Source of the DNA: Acidimicrobiaceae bacterium
Lineage (GTDB): Bacteria; Actinomycetota; Acidimicrobiia; Acidimicrobiales; Ilumatobacteraceae
NCBI GenBank assembly: GCA_947467375.1
Contig: CANIHL010000002.1
Location: forward strand, 1-64,000
Reading direction: 5' to 3'
Length of the DNA: 64,000 nucleotides
This document shows, in pieces, positions 34,493-42,977 of the stretch. Below the pieces are notes generated by a model that saw nothing but the letters and a program-made list of their open reading frames with translations, did not search any database and was not told the origin of the DNA. Numbering within the stretch: the stretch's first letter is position 1; every line of letters starts with the position of its first letter. Made by a program: the position numbers and the translations under genes.

Positions 34493-34990
34493 ATGGGCTT
34501 TTCAACAAAACACTTCAACCACGACGAAGTGTTGGTGCTCGATCTGCACCCACATTGGTGGCGGTTCGTGAAACCAAGCCTGGTGCTGTTGGCCGCTGTG
34601 GCAGCCATTGCTTACAACAATGAAATTCCGAATGATTTCCTCAAAGACCTTGCCCTCATCATTGCCCAAGCAATTACCGCGCTAGCCGTCGTCAACCTGG
34701 CCGCTAAAGCACTCAAGTGGTATCGCACACATTTCGTACTCACGTCGCAACGCGTCATTTTTCAGTCGGGAGTTGTAGCCCGAAAGCGCGTTGAGATTTC
34801 CCTTCACAAAATCAATCTCGTCACATTCCACCAGTCGGTGTTTGAGCGACTGGTGAATGCAGGAGACATCGTTATTGAATCGGGTGCTGAAGACGGTATG
34901 GAAACGTTTAACGATGTAAGGGATCCTCAACAGGTGCAGGCCCTTATTCATCAATGGATGCGTAAGAATATCGACGACATCAATAACTAG
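34493..34990 (+). CDS. bacterial PH-domain (YdbS-like) membrane protein
   Basis: A 165-residue protein with two membrane helices (about 27-44 and 52-70), then a bacterial pleckstrin-homology domain. Its landmarks are THFVLTSQRVIFQSGVVARKRVEISLHKINLVTFHQSVFERL and GDIVIESG (given here only as markers of the fold; the first is split at VIFQSG). The function of such proteins is poorly known. It is first in a run of six plus-strand genes. Confidence 0.8.
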   Translation: MGFSTKHFNHDEVLVLDLHPHWWRFVKPSLVLLAAVAAIAYNNEIPNDFLKDLALIIAQAITALAVVNLAAKALKWYRTHFVLTSQRVIFQSGVVARKRVEISLHKINLVTFHQSVFERLVNAGDIVIESGAEDGMETFNDVRDPQQVQALIHQWMRKNIDDINN

Positions 34991-34993
34991 ACT
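34988..34993 (+). promoter_or_regulatory. leaderless-type -10 element, alpha/beta hydrolase
   Basis: TAGACT ends 6 bases before the ATG at 35000. Its first three bases are the stop codon of the PH-domain gene. Confidence 0.45.
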
Positions 34994-34999
34994 GTTTCA

Positions 35000-35902
35000 A
35001 TGCCAAAAGCGAGTTTTACCTCTACCGATAACCGTCAAATGGAAGTTGAGTACGAAACTTTCGGCGATCCGTCGCACCCAGCGTTGCTCATGATCATGGG
35101 TTATAGCGCCCAAATGACAGCGTGGCCAGAAGGTTTCATTAAGAAGATTGCCAACGAGGGTTACTTCGTCATTCGTTTCGACAATCGCGACTGCGGCCTC
35201 TCCACACACCTCGACGGCGTGTTTGTCGACGTTGGTCCGGTTATTGCAGCCGCATTGTTCGACGATCCGATTCCACCAATTCCATACACACTTGTCGACA
35301 TGGCAGGCGATGCAGTTGCAGTGCTCGACCACTTGGGCATCGAACGCGCACACGTTGCGGGCATGTCACTGGGTGGCATGGTGTCGCAAGTGGTGGCGTA
35401 CACATATCCGCATCGCGTCATGACACTCACTTCTATTTCGTCACAGCCTGGCGACCCCGAAGTTGGTCAACCAACAATGGAAGCATCAGCAGTCATTTTT
35501 GAAGAAGCACCAGCAGGCATGTTGCGTGAGGACTACATCGAGTCATCACTGAATTGGCAGGTGTGGCAAAGCAAGAAGTATCGCGATGACAACTTGTCGC
35601 GTGCAGCTGCTGCGTTGTCATACGATCGCGCGTTTTACCCAGAAGGCGCAACGCGTCAACTTGCTGCGGTGTATGGAACGGGTCGTCGTCACGATCAAGT
35701 TGCAACTATTTCAGTGCCAACACTGGTTATTCACGGCACTGACGACACGTTGATCACTCCAGGCGGTGGCGAGCGAACAGCGGAACTCATTCCTAATTCC
35801 ACACTGGTCATGGTTGACGACATGGGTCACGACCTGCCGCAACCGTTGTGGCCATTGCTCACCAACGCAATTGTCGACCACCTGTCACGCGTTCAGGCCT
35901 AA
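35000..35902 (+). CDS. alpha/beta hydrolase
   Basis: A 300-residue alpha/beta-hydrolase. It has an oxyanion loop MIMGYSAQM near 30, DNRDCGLS, the nucleophile elbow AGMSLGG near 118, the acid in GTDDTLI and the histidine in MGHDLPQPLW. It resembles hydrolases annotated as aclacinomycin methylesterase-like, though the natural substrate is unknown. It is cytoplasmic. It is followed by AMACR 15 bases later. Confidence 0.87.
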   Translation: MPKASFTSTDNRQMEVEYETFGDPSHPALLMIMGYSAQMTAWPEGFIKKIANEGYFVIRFDNRDCGLSTHLDGVFVDVGPVIAAALFDDPIPPIPYTLVDMAGDAVAVLDHLGIERAHVAGMSLGGMVSQVVAYTYPHRVMTLTSISSQPGDPEVGQPTMEASAVIFEEAPAGMLREDYIESSLNWQVWQSKKYRDDNLSRAAAALSYDRAFYPEGATRQLAAVYGTGRRHDQVATISVPTLVIHGTDDTLITPGGGERTAELIPNSTLVMVDDMGHDLPQPLWPLLTNAIVDHLSRVQA

Positions 35903-35903
35903 C

Positions 35904-35909
35904 TAGCCT
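35904..35909 (+). promoter_or_regulatory. leaderless-type -10 element, AMACR gene
   Basis: TAGCCT ends 8 bases before the ATG at 35918. Confidence 0.45.
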
Positions 35910-35917
35910 GTATCGGT

Positions 35918-37096
35918 ATGGCATCTTCGCAAGAGCGCACGGGTCCACTCAGCGGTTATCGCATTATTGAAATTGCAGGCATTGGGCCAGGCCCGTTTGC
36001 CGCCATGATGCTTGCCGACATGGGCGCCGAAGTCATTCGTGTTGAACGCGCGCAATCAGTTCGAGGTCCAGCACCCGACACCGCTCATTGGGACGTGTTG
36101 TTGCGCGGTCGCAAAAACATTGCAATCGACTTAAAGAATCCGCAAGGTGTTGAAGCGTTGTTGCAACTGGTTGAAAAAGCCGACGCTCTTATTGAAGGTT
36201 TCCGCCCTGGTGTTATGGAACGCCTGGGCATTGGCCCCGATGTGTGCGCACAGCGCAACCCCAAGTTGGTGTTTGGTCGCATGACGGGTTGGGGCCAAGA
36301 AGGCCCATATGCACCGCTTGCCGGCCACGACATTAATTACATTGCTCTTGCTGGCTCGCTTGCTCACTTTGCTCGCGCAGGCGAAGCACCCGTTCCACCA
36401 CTGAACATGGTGGGCGACTTTGGCGGCGGAGGCATGTTCCTTGCTTACGGCGTGGTGTGTGCATTGCTTGAAGCACAAAAAAGCGGCAAGGGCCAAGTGG
36501 TCGATACCGCAATGGTCGATGGCGCAGCAGCACTCATGAGCATGTTCTGGGCGTTCAAAAACATTGGCATGTTTAACGAAAACGCTCCTGGCACCAACAT
36601 GCTCGACACTGGTGCACATTTTTACGACGTGTTCGAATGCGCAGATGGCAAGTATGTAAGCATCGGCAGCATCGAACCACAGTTCTACGCATTGCTGCTC
36701 GAAAAAACTGGCCTTACGAACGACCCAGAGTTTGCAAAACAAATGGACACTTCACAGTGGCCAGCGCTGAAAGCAAAACTGCAAAACGTGATGAAGCAAA
36801 AAACACAAGCCCAGTGGTGCGCAATTATGGAAGGCACCGATGTGTGCTTTGCGCCAGTACTCACCATGAGCGAAGCAGCTCTTCACCCACACAACGTTGC
36901 GCGCAATACCTTCATCGACATTGCAGGCATTAAACAACCGGCTCCTGCACCACGTTTTTCACGCACCAGCCCGAATACGCCAACACAACCAGCACACGCT
37001 GGTCAACACTCCAAGCAAATCCTTCAAGACTGGGGCGTCAGCAATGTTGACGATTTGCTTGCCAGTGGGGCAGTCGTAGACGGCTCGGCACAATGA
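35918..37096 (+). CDS. alpha-methylacyl-CoA racemase (CaiB/BaiF family)
   Basis: A 392-residue class III CoA-transferase-fold protein. The best match is alpha-methylacyl-CoA racemase, from [44 protein letters not shown] (family active-site His), MVGDFGGGG (active-site Asp) and [10 protein letters not shown] (active-site Glu). These segments are markers only. The enzyme interconverts 2R and 2S methyl-branched acyl-CoAs for beta-oxidation. It fits the SDR and acyl-CoA ligase genes elsewhere in the window. It overlaps the PIG-L gene by 4 bases. Confidence 0.88.
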   Translation: MASSQERTGPLSGYRIIEIAGIGPGPFAAMMLADMGAEVIRVERAQSVRGPAPDTAHWDVLLRGRKNIAIDLKNPQGVEALLQLVEKADALIEGFRPGVMERLGIGPDVCAQRNPKLVFGRMTGWGQEGPYAPLAGHDINYIALAGSLAHFARAGEAPVPPLNMVGDFGGGGMFLAYGVVCALLEAQKSGKGQVVDTAMVDGAAALMSMFWAFKNIGMFNENAPGTNMLDTGAHFYDVFECADGKYVSIGSIEPQFYALLLEKTGLTNDPEFAKQMDTSQWPALKAKLQNVMKQKTQAQWCAIMEGTDVCFAPVLTMSEAALHPHNVARNTFIDIAGIKQPAPAPRFSRTSPNTPTQPAHAGQHSKQILQDWGVSNVDDLLASGAVVDGSAQ

Positions 37097-37869
37097 GCAC
37101 GATGGTTGCGTTTCACGCTCACCCCGACGACGAAAGCTTGGCCATGGGTGGCACGCTTGCCCGCGCATCGGCAGAAGGTCATCGCGTTGTTGTTGTAGTT
37201 GCCACTAATGGCGATCATGGCGAAAAGCCAGAAGGCACAACCGTTGCGCAACTGGTTGAAACACGCAAACGCGAAATGGAAGCATCATGTGCGGTTCTTG
37301 GCGTGCACCGTTTGGTGTGGCTGGGTTACGACGACAGCGGAATGAATGGCTGGGAACAAAACAAAGCCCCAAACGCATTCATTAACGCCGACACCGAAGC
37401 CGCCGCACAAAAGCTTGCCTTCGTACTTATTGAAGAAGGCGTCGATGTGTTCACCACCTACGACTGGCACGGCAACTATGGCCACCCCGATCACCTGAAG
37501 GTGCACGCGGTTGGTCATCGCGCTGCAGAAATAGCGAATGTAAAAAACGTGTACGAAATGACCATGAACCGCGACCACTGGAAGCGCCTCATGGAATTTG
37601 CACCCGAAGGTGAGAAGTTCAACCCCGACGAACCAGCAGATGACGGCAACCCAATGGGCGAGCCCGAAGCAAACATCTCGCACAAAATTGACGTCACCAA
37701 ATTTTGCGAACTGAAACGTCAAGCCATTAAATGCCATGCCAGCCAAATAACCGACACCGGTTTCTTGGGCACACTCACACCAGAAATGTTTGAAATGTCT
37801 TTTGGCTTCGAGTGGTTCATCAAAGTTGGCGAAAGCGGCCCACCGCGCGACGCCTGGCTATTCGACTAG
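37093..37869 (+). CDS. PIG-L-family deacetylase (MshB/Mca-like)
   Basis: A 258-residue zinc-dependent N-acetylglucosaminyl deacetylase-fold protein. The zinc motif AHPDDE is at about residue 9 and GHPDH supplies the third ligand near residue 138. In Actinobacteria this family makes mycothiol (MshB) or cleaves mycothiol conjugates (Mca). Which one applies here is not clear. It overlaps the AMACR gene by an ATGA. Confidence 0.87.
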   Translation: MSTMVAFHAHPDDESLAMGGTLARASAEGHRVVVVVATNGDHGEKPEGTTVAQLVETRKREMEASCAVLGVHRLVWLGYDDSGMNGWEQNKAPNAFINADTEAAAQKLAFVLIEEGVDVFTTYDWHGNYGHPDHLKVHAVGHRAAEIANVKNVYEMTMNRDHWKRLMEFAPEGEKFNPDEPADDGNPMGEPEANISHKIDVTKFCELKRQAIKCHASQITDTGFLGTLTPEMFEMSFGFEWFIKVGESGPPRDAWLFD

Positions 37870-37884
37870 CTAGAACTCACCAAC

Positions 37885-38439
37885 ATGACACGTATATATA
37901 TGGTCAGGCACGGCCAAGCCGATGCCGCCTGGCACGAAAGCCCCGACCCGGGCTTAAGCGAACTTGGCCGCCAACAAGCAGCCACCGCCGCTCAACAACT
38001 CAGCCACCTCAACAATCACAACATCATCAGCAGCCCACTGCTGCGCTGCCAACAAACCGCACAGCCATTTGCAGAAGCAAAGAACACACCAATCAGCATT
38101 CACACTGAAGTGTCCGAAATTCCTACACCCAGCAACATCGCATTCGAAGAACGCGGCCCATGGTTGCAACAAGCCATGGCCGGCACCTGGCAACAACTAG
38201 GCCAACAATTTGTGGACTACAAAAACAACATTGGCAACTTCGTGAAAAATCTGAACCACGACACCGTCATCTTCAGCCACTTCATTGCCATCAACGCCGT
38301 CATTGGCTATGCCACCAACAATGACAACCTCATGGTTGCCCGGCTCGACAACTGTTCTGTCACCACGTTTCATATAGACGACAACAAAAACCTCACCATC
38401 GTGGACACTGGCAATGAAGCCACCACCACGGTGGGGTAG
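37885..38439 (+). CDS. histidine phosphatase-family protein
   Basis: A 184-residue phosphoglycerate-mutase-like phosphatase. The phospho-histidine motif is MVRHGQAD at the N-terminus; SSPLLRCQQTAQ supplies the second Arg, and FSHFIAINAVIG gives the second His. The substrate is unknown. It lies 15 bases after the PIG-L gene and 12 before the small membrane protein gene. Confidence 0.87.
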   Translation: MTRIYMVRHGQADAAWHESPDPGLSELGRQQAATAAQQLSHLNNHNIISSPLLRCQQTAQPFAEAKNTPISIHTEVSEIPTPSNIAFEERGPWLQQAMAGTWQQLGQQFVDYKNNIGNFVKNLNHDTVIFSHFIAINAVIGYATNNDNLMVARLDNCSVTTFHIDDNKNLTIVDTGNEATTTVG

Positions 38440-38442
38440 ATT
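38437..38442 (+). promoter_or_regulatory. leaderless-type -10 element, small membrane protein
   Basis: TAGATT ends 9 bases before the GTG at 38452 and includes the stop codon of the preceding gene. Confidence 0.35.
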
Positions 38443-38451
38443 GTTCTTTCT

Positions 38452-38829
38452 GTGAACGCCGAAACACTGCTGAACCTCCACACCAACTGGGCATGGGTTG
38501 TCATTATTGGCAACGCCCTCGCCGGCATTTGGGCACTGTCAGCTCACAAAATGGAAACCCTACGTACCCGCGCATTGTGGTGGTACACCGGCGTTGCACA
38601 GTTCACCGTTTTCATTCAGGTCATTTTCGGCGTCATCATGGTGAACCGCGACAAAGCAGTGTTCCCAGCGTTTCACGCGTTCTACGGTTTCGTAGCAATC
38701 ATCGCAATCGCCATTATCTATTCGTACCGCGCACAACTAAAAAGCCGCGTGTACCTGTTGTACGGCTTCGGTGGGCTCTTCATCATGGGCCTTGGCATTC
38801 GAGCCATGCTCGTCGGCCAAGCCGCCTAA
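38452..38829 (+). CDS. four-helix membrane protein
   Basis: A 125-residue protein of about four membrane helices, with conserved-looking His residues (LHTNWAW, FPAFHAFYGF). GTG start. I do not recognise a function. It is the last core-type gene; beyond it base composition becomes AT-richer and gene content changes to accessory. Confidence 0.7.
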   Translation: MNAETLLNLHTNWAWVVIIGNALAGIWALSAHKMETLRTRALWWYTGVAQFTVFIQVIFGVIMVNRDKAVFPAFHAFYGFVAIIAIAIIYSYRAQLKSRVYLLYGFGGLFIMGLGIRAMLVGQAA

Positions 38830-39005
38830 CCCCAGCAAATTTTTGTTGCGAATTGGTTACAAAGTTCTAGTACCACTAATACCCAACGGATACGGGCATC
38901 TAGTCCACCCCTAGGTCACCTTTAGGCAAGGTCTTTGCAAGGCAAGGTGACTATTTTTAACTTTGTGGGCCACAAGGTCTTCACTTAACTAATGGGGGTT
39001 AGTTC

Positions 39006-39563
39006 ATGTTGTTATTTCATAGGGAAATTCAAACCACGGGTGATCTACCAGCGATGATGCCGCTGGTTCAAGAATTTGTGGATATAGCAAAGAGCGTTGG
39101 AGTACCACTCCATGTTTGGACAGGTACTAACGGTTGCGTTGCAGGAACTCTGACGTTCAACTCCATGTACGAATCACTTGCTGCACGTGCAGACGGAACC
39201 GCAAAATTGATGGCCGCAAAAGGTTGGTGGGAAACACTTCGCAAATTCCGCGAGTATGCAGTTTCTTCTCAGCCAGACACCATTTACAACTATGTTCGCG
39301 GTGGAACAGAAAATGTCGAAATTCCGGTTGGCACAATCATTCAGCAGAACTACTTTCAACTCAGTGCAGCGGGTGGAGACTTCCTAGCAGCGATTAAGTG
39401 GATGACAGAACTCGTTGAATTGACAAAGTCAATCACCGGTGTCGATGCCAACATTGTTAACAGCATTTACGGAACGCTTGGTCAAATTGGCTACTTCGCT
39501 GGTTATGCAAATGCAGGACAAATTGACGAAGTCCGCGCAAAACTTACAGCCGATGCAAAGTGA
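39006..39563 (+). CDS. hypothetical protein with two ferredoxin-like halves
   Basis: A 185-residue cytoplasmic protein. The two halves (about 1-75 and 110-182) share a pattern of strand, long helix, strand and turn, and look like two copies of a dimeric alpha/beta-barrel (NIPSNAP/Dabb-like) unit. The first half has FHREIQTTGD and WTGTNGCVAGTLTF; the second has QQNYFQL and GQIGYFAGYANA. GGGGG lies 7 bases before the ATG. The leader AACTAATGGGGGT is shared with the DUF4177 gene at 57148. No enzyme role is assigned. Confidence 0.65.
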   Translation: MLLFHREIQTTGDLPAMMPLVQEFVDIAKSVGVPLHVWTGTNGCVAGTLTFNSMYESLAARADGTAKLMAAKGWWETLRKFREYAVSSQPDTIYNYVRGGTENVEIPVGTIIQQNYFQLSAAGGDFLAAIKWMTELVELTKSITGVDANIVNSIYGTLGQIGYFAGYANAGQIDEVRAKLTADAK

Positions 39564-39683
39564 TTCCCGAAGTTCATGGAGGGTGGAAAGTTCGCCATTC
39601 CAGGAACCGTTGTGCAACGTCACATCGTAAAGATCGCGTAATTGCGAAACGTAACTACCGATATACGAAAGGAAAAATAGAAA

Positions 39684-40043
39684 ATGGAAGATTACAAAAA
39701 CAGAGCATCAGCACTTGGGCGTTCGAATATGGCAATGGCTACTGCATACCAAGCGGTAAACGTTGCTGTTCTTGCAATCATTGTGTTTGGCAAAATAGCT
39801 GAGGCAGACGACAGCATCAAGCGACTCGTTGCATTTACTGCAGTTGTCACCGCTATCACTGCGTGGCTCTTCAGCAGCAATGGATTGAAAATTGCTGAAG
39901 ATGCTGCAAAAGATATGACTGCGGCAGAAGCAGCAACAGCAGCAGGAAAGAACGGTGCTAAGCAGCCTTGGAAGATCTACCAGCTCTACACCTTGGCAGT
40001 AACTATTGCGTCCATCGTTATCACGCTTACCGCTATTTACTAA
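39684..40043 (+). CDS. three-helix membrane protein
   Basis: A 119-residue protein with three membrane helices (about 16-36, 47-64 and 98-118) and an Ala-rich acidic loop. AAAGGAAAAATAGAAA precedes the ATG. I do not recognise it. It is followed by a strong terminator. It could be co-transcribed with the gene at 39006. Confidence 0.7.
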   Translation: MEDYKNRASALGRSNMAMATAYQAVNVAVLAIIVFGKIAEADDSIKRLVAFTAVVTAITAWLFSSNGLKIAEDAAKDMTAAEAATAAGKNGAKQPWKIYQLYTLAVTIASIVITLTAIY

Positions 40044-40070
40044 ACAGCTCAGAAGTTAAGTAAGTCAATT

Positions 40071-40106
40071 GGGTGCCAGTGGCGTAATGCTGCTGGCACC
40101 CTTTTT
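40071..40106 (+). terminator. rho-independent terminator
   Basis: GGGTGCCAG and CTGGCACCC form a 9-base perfect stem followed at once by TTTTT. It closes the three-helix membrane protein gene. Confidence 0.85.
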
Positions 40107-40159
40107 GATATCCAGTTCGCTATTGTCGTTAATTCAGGTTTGACTACAAGGAGATCATC

Positions 40160-40321
40160 ATGGGTACATGTGGATGCGGATATACGACAGATGCCAACAA
40201 GAACTGCAATGGAACCCATCGCGTGGTTCAAGCAGTTAAGGCCGACATTGTGAAAGACCTCGAAGCCAATGGCTTCGCAGAAGCTTCAGCACACGTCAAG
40301 GGTGAAAAAGCCGAAAAGTAA
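40160..40321 (+). CDS. CDGSH-like iron-sulfur mini-protein
   Basis: A 53-residue protein starting ATG at 40160 after CAAGGAGATC, a good ribosome site. The first 20 residues read CGCGYTT...NCNGTH, i.e. C-x-C-x9-C-x-G-T-H. This matches the CDGSH iron-sulfur motif (three Cys, one His ligand) except for one extra residue in the spacer and Asn for Asp. The rest is a charged amphipathic helix. A 2Fe-2S cluster is likely if the longer spacer is tolerated. It lies between a terminator and two broken genes. Confidence 0.65.
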   Translation: MGTCGCGYTTDANKNCNGTHRVVQAVKADIVKDLEANGFAEASAHVKGEKAEK

Positions 40322-40328
40322 CCGTTCG

Positions 40329-40553
40329 CTACAGCGAGCGAAGTGTTTCAATTTCTAGTTCTTGACCAGAAATAATTGCCTGTGCAAGAGCCAGATTTTC
40401 TGCATTCTTGCCATCGGCAAGCACAGTCTTAGCCATTTCAATAGCACCTTCATGGTGGGCGATCATGGCCGCGGCCCAGGCTGCATCAAATGCTGCACCG
40501 GTCAGCGTGCCCAGTTCAGCCAGTTCGTCAGTTGACATCATGCCGCTCATCAT
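40329..40553 (-). pseudogene. 5'-truncated DUF305-family gene
   Basis: A 74-residue open frame that matches only the C-terminal half of DUF305 proteins: AAMIAHHEGAIEMAKTVL and GQELEIETLRSL. The N-terminal half with the signal peptide and the first HHxxA motif is missing. At about 40555 homology ends and the start of a YceI fragment on the opposite strand begins. It may still be translated from the ATG at 40553 but has lost export and half of the fold. Confidence 0.65.
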
Positions 40554-40554
40554 T

Positions 40555-40683
40555 GACGAGTGGGCAGTAGTTGCCGATTCGGTGGTGGGTTACCGCGTGA
40601 AAGAAATTCTGTTTGGTCAAGACACCGAAGGTGTTGGCCGCATTTCAGCAGTGTCGGGCTCACTTGCAATTGCCAATGATTAA
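40555..40683 (+). pseudogene. YceI-family gene fragment
   Basis: An in-frame segment reading DEWAVVADSVVGYRVKEILF and then GVGRISAVSGSLAI before a TAA at 40681. This resembles the first strands of actinobacterial YceI-like lipid-binding lipoproteins (GYRVxExLxG...GRTxxVTGSL). Both the signal sequence and the remaining two thirds of the domain are missing. It is joined head to head with the DUF305 remnant. Confidence 0.6.
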
Positions 40684-40748
40684 CCACTTGGTTAACCAGT
40701 TTTGACCTTGCTTCTGGCTAAGGCATAAATGAGACTATTGTGGAACGA

Positions 40749-41417
40749 ATGAGAACAACCTTCAAAGCACTTTTTGTTGCGGTCCTTTTTGTTGGGGGAA
40801 TCGCAAATTCAGCTCATGCTCAAACTTCCTCGCTCGATGGTCAAGCATGCAAAAAGGCTGGTCAGACTCAAAAGAAGGCCGGATCTTCTTTCAAGTGCAC
40901 AAAAGTCGGAAAGAAGCTTGTCTGGAAAATTACCTCAACAAATGCAAACGCAGGTGGGTTCGGAAATGGCACTCACATGGTTGGCACAGCGGTTAAGCCT
41001 GGACGTTACATAACAACTACAGCGTCAACGATGTGTTATTGGGAGCGCGTGTCCGGGTTTGGCGGAAGTTTCGATGAAATTATTTCAAATGGAAGTGGTG
41101 ACGGCGCTCACTTAGTTATCGACATTCTCGGAACAGAAAGAGGCTTCAAAACAAGTGGTTGTGGAACGTGGGTTCCTTATTCTCCGAAACCAGCGGCAAA
41201 AATAACTGATGGTAATTGGGTTGTAAATGATGAGATCGCACCTGGTCTTTGGCAAGCATCAAAACCTACCAAGTGCTATTGGGAGCGCGTCTCGGATTTC
41301 ACCAGTGGTTTTTCATCGATCATCAGCAATGAATACGAAGGTGGATTGGCACAGATTGACCCTTCAGACATCGGTTTCACTTCATCGGGTTGTGGCACTT
41401 GGACGAAAGTCGGTTGA
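40749..41417 (+). CDS. secreted protein with tandem CYWERVS domains
   Basis: A 222-residue secreted protein (an in-frame GTG at 40740 is an alternative start). The signal peptide ends near AHA-QT. Then comes a short SLDGQACKKAG...KKLVWKI domain common in secreted actinobacterial proteins. Two copies follow of a domain with the pattern PGxY/W...CYWERVSxF...IISN...SGCGTW (about 75-145 and 155-222). Each copy has two Cys likely joined by a disulfide. It is probably surface-exposed; the ligand is unknown. Confidence 0.75.
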   Translation: MRTTFKALFVAVLFVGGIANSAHAQTSSLDGQACKKAGQTQKKAGSSFKCTKVGKKLVWKITSTNANAGGFGNGTHMVGTAVKPGRYITTTASTMCYWERVSGFGGSFDEIISNGSGDGAHLVIDILGTERGFKTSGCGTWVPYSPKPAAKITDGNWVVNDEIAPGLWQASKPTKCYWERVSDFTSGFSSIISNEYEGGLAQIDPSDIGFTSSGCGTWTKVG

Positions 41418-41468
41418 TTCAGAATTGGGGCCTGAAGTCTTTCGTTAAGGAGTAATCCTCTCGGCAAT

Positions 41469-42260
41469 TTATCCCTCAAAAAGAATTGTCATATTCATGC
41501 CAGAGTCAGGGTGGTATGACCAGGATGCTCTGAAAGTTCCCCAACTTTCCTCAATTCGGCCGTCGAGTGCTCGTGTCCGCATGACTGAATCGAAAATGTA
41601 GTCAGGCGCATCTAAGGCTTTGAGTACGCAGAACGCAGAGAAAAGAGCGTCTCCATCGGCGTCTTCTTCACCTTTAGTGTCGAAAGCAATCGAGACAGCA
41701 TCATTTGACATGAGTTCGCTCGCCACACATCCATCTGCAGTTTCGGTCATACCACCATTTGCGGATTTACTAGCGATTTCCTCGAAAACACCATTTTGAA
41801 AATCCACATCAAAACTTGAATGGAATGAACCTCCCATTTCGTCTGCAATTTGCTGCGCTTCAGATTCTGTATAGGCATCTCGAGGAAGATAGATATATGC
41901 GCTGCCCACAAAAATACCGTAGAACTCAGTTTCTTCAGACCCAATTGAAAGACTAACTCCATCGACTAAGGAATTTGAAAAATATTGTGCTTTTTTGGCA
42001 TCGTCTTCTGACTTGTAAACAGTTATTGACGCCTCTTTTTCTCCACAGTTGATGCTCTCAACAATTGGGTAAGTAGGTACTTTTCTGCTCACAGTGGTAG
42101 TTGTTGCTGGTCCGTCGGAATTAGAGCACGTGCCACCACTTTTAATGAAAGCGTCTCTCACTGTAGAGGCAGTCTGGCCTGATGACCCGCAGCCCAATGA
42201 AAGGAACAGTAATGGTGCTAGAACCGCTGATGTTAAAAAATTGGCCTTTGTTGTTGACAT
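41469..42260 (-). CDS. lipoprotein with SWxYHPDxG domain
   Basis: A 263-residue lipoprotein with lipobox LSLGC near residue 24. A middle region (about 65-150) is followed by a C-terminal domain (about 165-263) that ends FRASWSYHPDSGMNMTIL. That C-terminal domain is shared with the zinc-ribbon protein at 61010: both have a Cys-Leu helix, an AP...M...T.AL segment and SWxYHPDxG. It acts outside the membrane. The function is unknown. Confidence 0.7.
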   Translation of the reverse strand: MSTTKANFLTSAVLAPLLFLSLGCGSSGQTASTVRDAFIKSGGTCSNSDGPATTTTVSRKVPTYPIVESINCGEKEASITVYKSEDDAKKAQYFSNSLVDGVSLSIGSEETEFYGIFVGSAYIYLPRDAYTESEAQQIADEMGGSFHSSFDVDFQNGVFEEIASKSANGGMTETADGCVASELMSNDAVSIAFDTKGEEDADGDALFSAFCVLKALDAPDYIFDSVMRTRALDGRIEESWGTFRASWSYHPDSGMNMTILFEG

Positions 42261-42320
42261 GAAATTTTGCGTTATCAGGGCTATTCAAGATAATTGATGT
42301 ATGTTTTTGCCAATTTCTGT

Positions 42321-42902
42321 ATGATCTATTTTGTGCGAAATCGTAATTCTTCAAAGGTAAAGATTTTTTTGGGGGTTGTGAGTATTCTTGTAGCTACATC
42401 TTGCAGCAACGATGTAAAGGTTGACGAGAAGTACTTGCCGTGTACCAATTACAATGTTGTTTCAGAGAGAGAGCTCCCTCTTGTGAAATGTGATCAAAGT
42501 CGTTTGATCGGAAAGCTGCAAGAGTTACTAGGAATTCCAGTTACCGAAAAATTTGATGTAGGTACAGCTATAGCGGTAGAAAAGTTTCAAGTTAGCCAAG
42601 GCCTTTTTGCTTCAGCGAGCATTGACGTCGACACTATAAATCGAATATCGGAACTATTTGGAAATGGGCTAAACGGCGAGGCATGCCTTTTCAACATAAG
42701 TCAGCCATCGCGACCGTGGAAGAAATGCGACTTCAATAACGAAATTATTCCGTTTCAGAGATTTATGGGAATTGAAGCCGATGGTTTTATTGGCCCTGGG
42801 ACGGTTGAGGCAATAATTGCCTTTCAGAACCAATACGGTTTACCGGAATCAGGTGCACTAGATGAACCAACATGGAAATTATTTGTTTCAATAACTAATT
42901 GA
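42321..42902 (+). CDS. lipoprotein with peptidoglycan-binding domains
   Basis: About 193 residues from the ATG at 42321, which gives a normal signal peptide and the lipobox VATSC; ATGs at 42294 and 42297 would lengthen the signal. Two peptidoglycan-binding-like repeats follow: LIGKLQELLGIPVTEKFDVG and PFQRFMGIEADGFIGPGTVE with AIIAFQNQYGLPESG. It probably tethers to the cell wall. It is convergent with the Gly-Tyr repeat genes, separated by a strong hairpin. Confidence 0.75.
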   Translation: MIYFVRNRNSSKVKIFLGVVSILVATSCSNDVKVDEKYLPCTNYNVVSERELPLVKCDQSRLIGKLQELLGIPVTEKFDVGTAIAVEKFQVSQGLFASASIDVDTINRISELFGNGLNGEACLFNISQPSRPWKKCDFNNEIIPFQRFMGIEADGFIGPGTVEAIIAFQNQYGLPESGALDEPTWKLFVSITN

Positions 42903-42916
42903 AACTAAGTAAGCAC

Positions 42917-42960
42917 CTAATATCTGGCAACAGTTTATTGGAACTGTTGCCAGATATTAG
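42917..42960. terminator. bidirectional terminator, 19-base perfect stem
   Basis: CTAATATCTGGCAACAGTT, six loop bases, then the exact reverse complement. It lies between two convergent genes (stops at 42902 and 42978). The stem is long and perfect. Confidence 0.85.
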
Positions 42961-42977
42961 GAAATACAGCGGGGAAG

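Noticed and set aside
36131-36742. A 203-codon minus-strand open frame inside the AMACR gene
   Set aside because: Antisense shadow of a gene with clear active-site motifs; Cys- and His-rich translation with no pattern.
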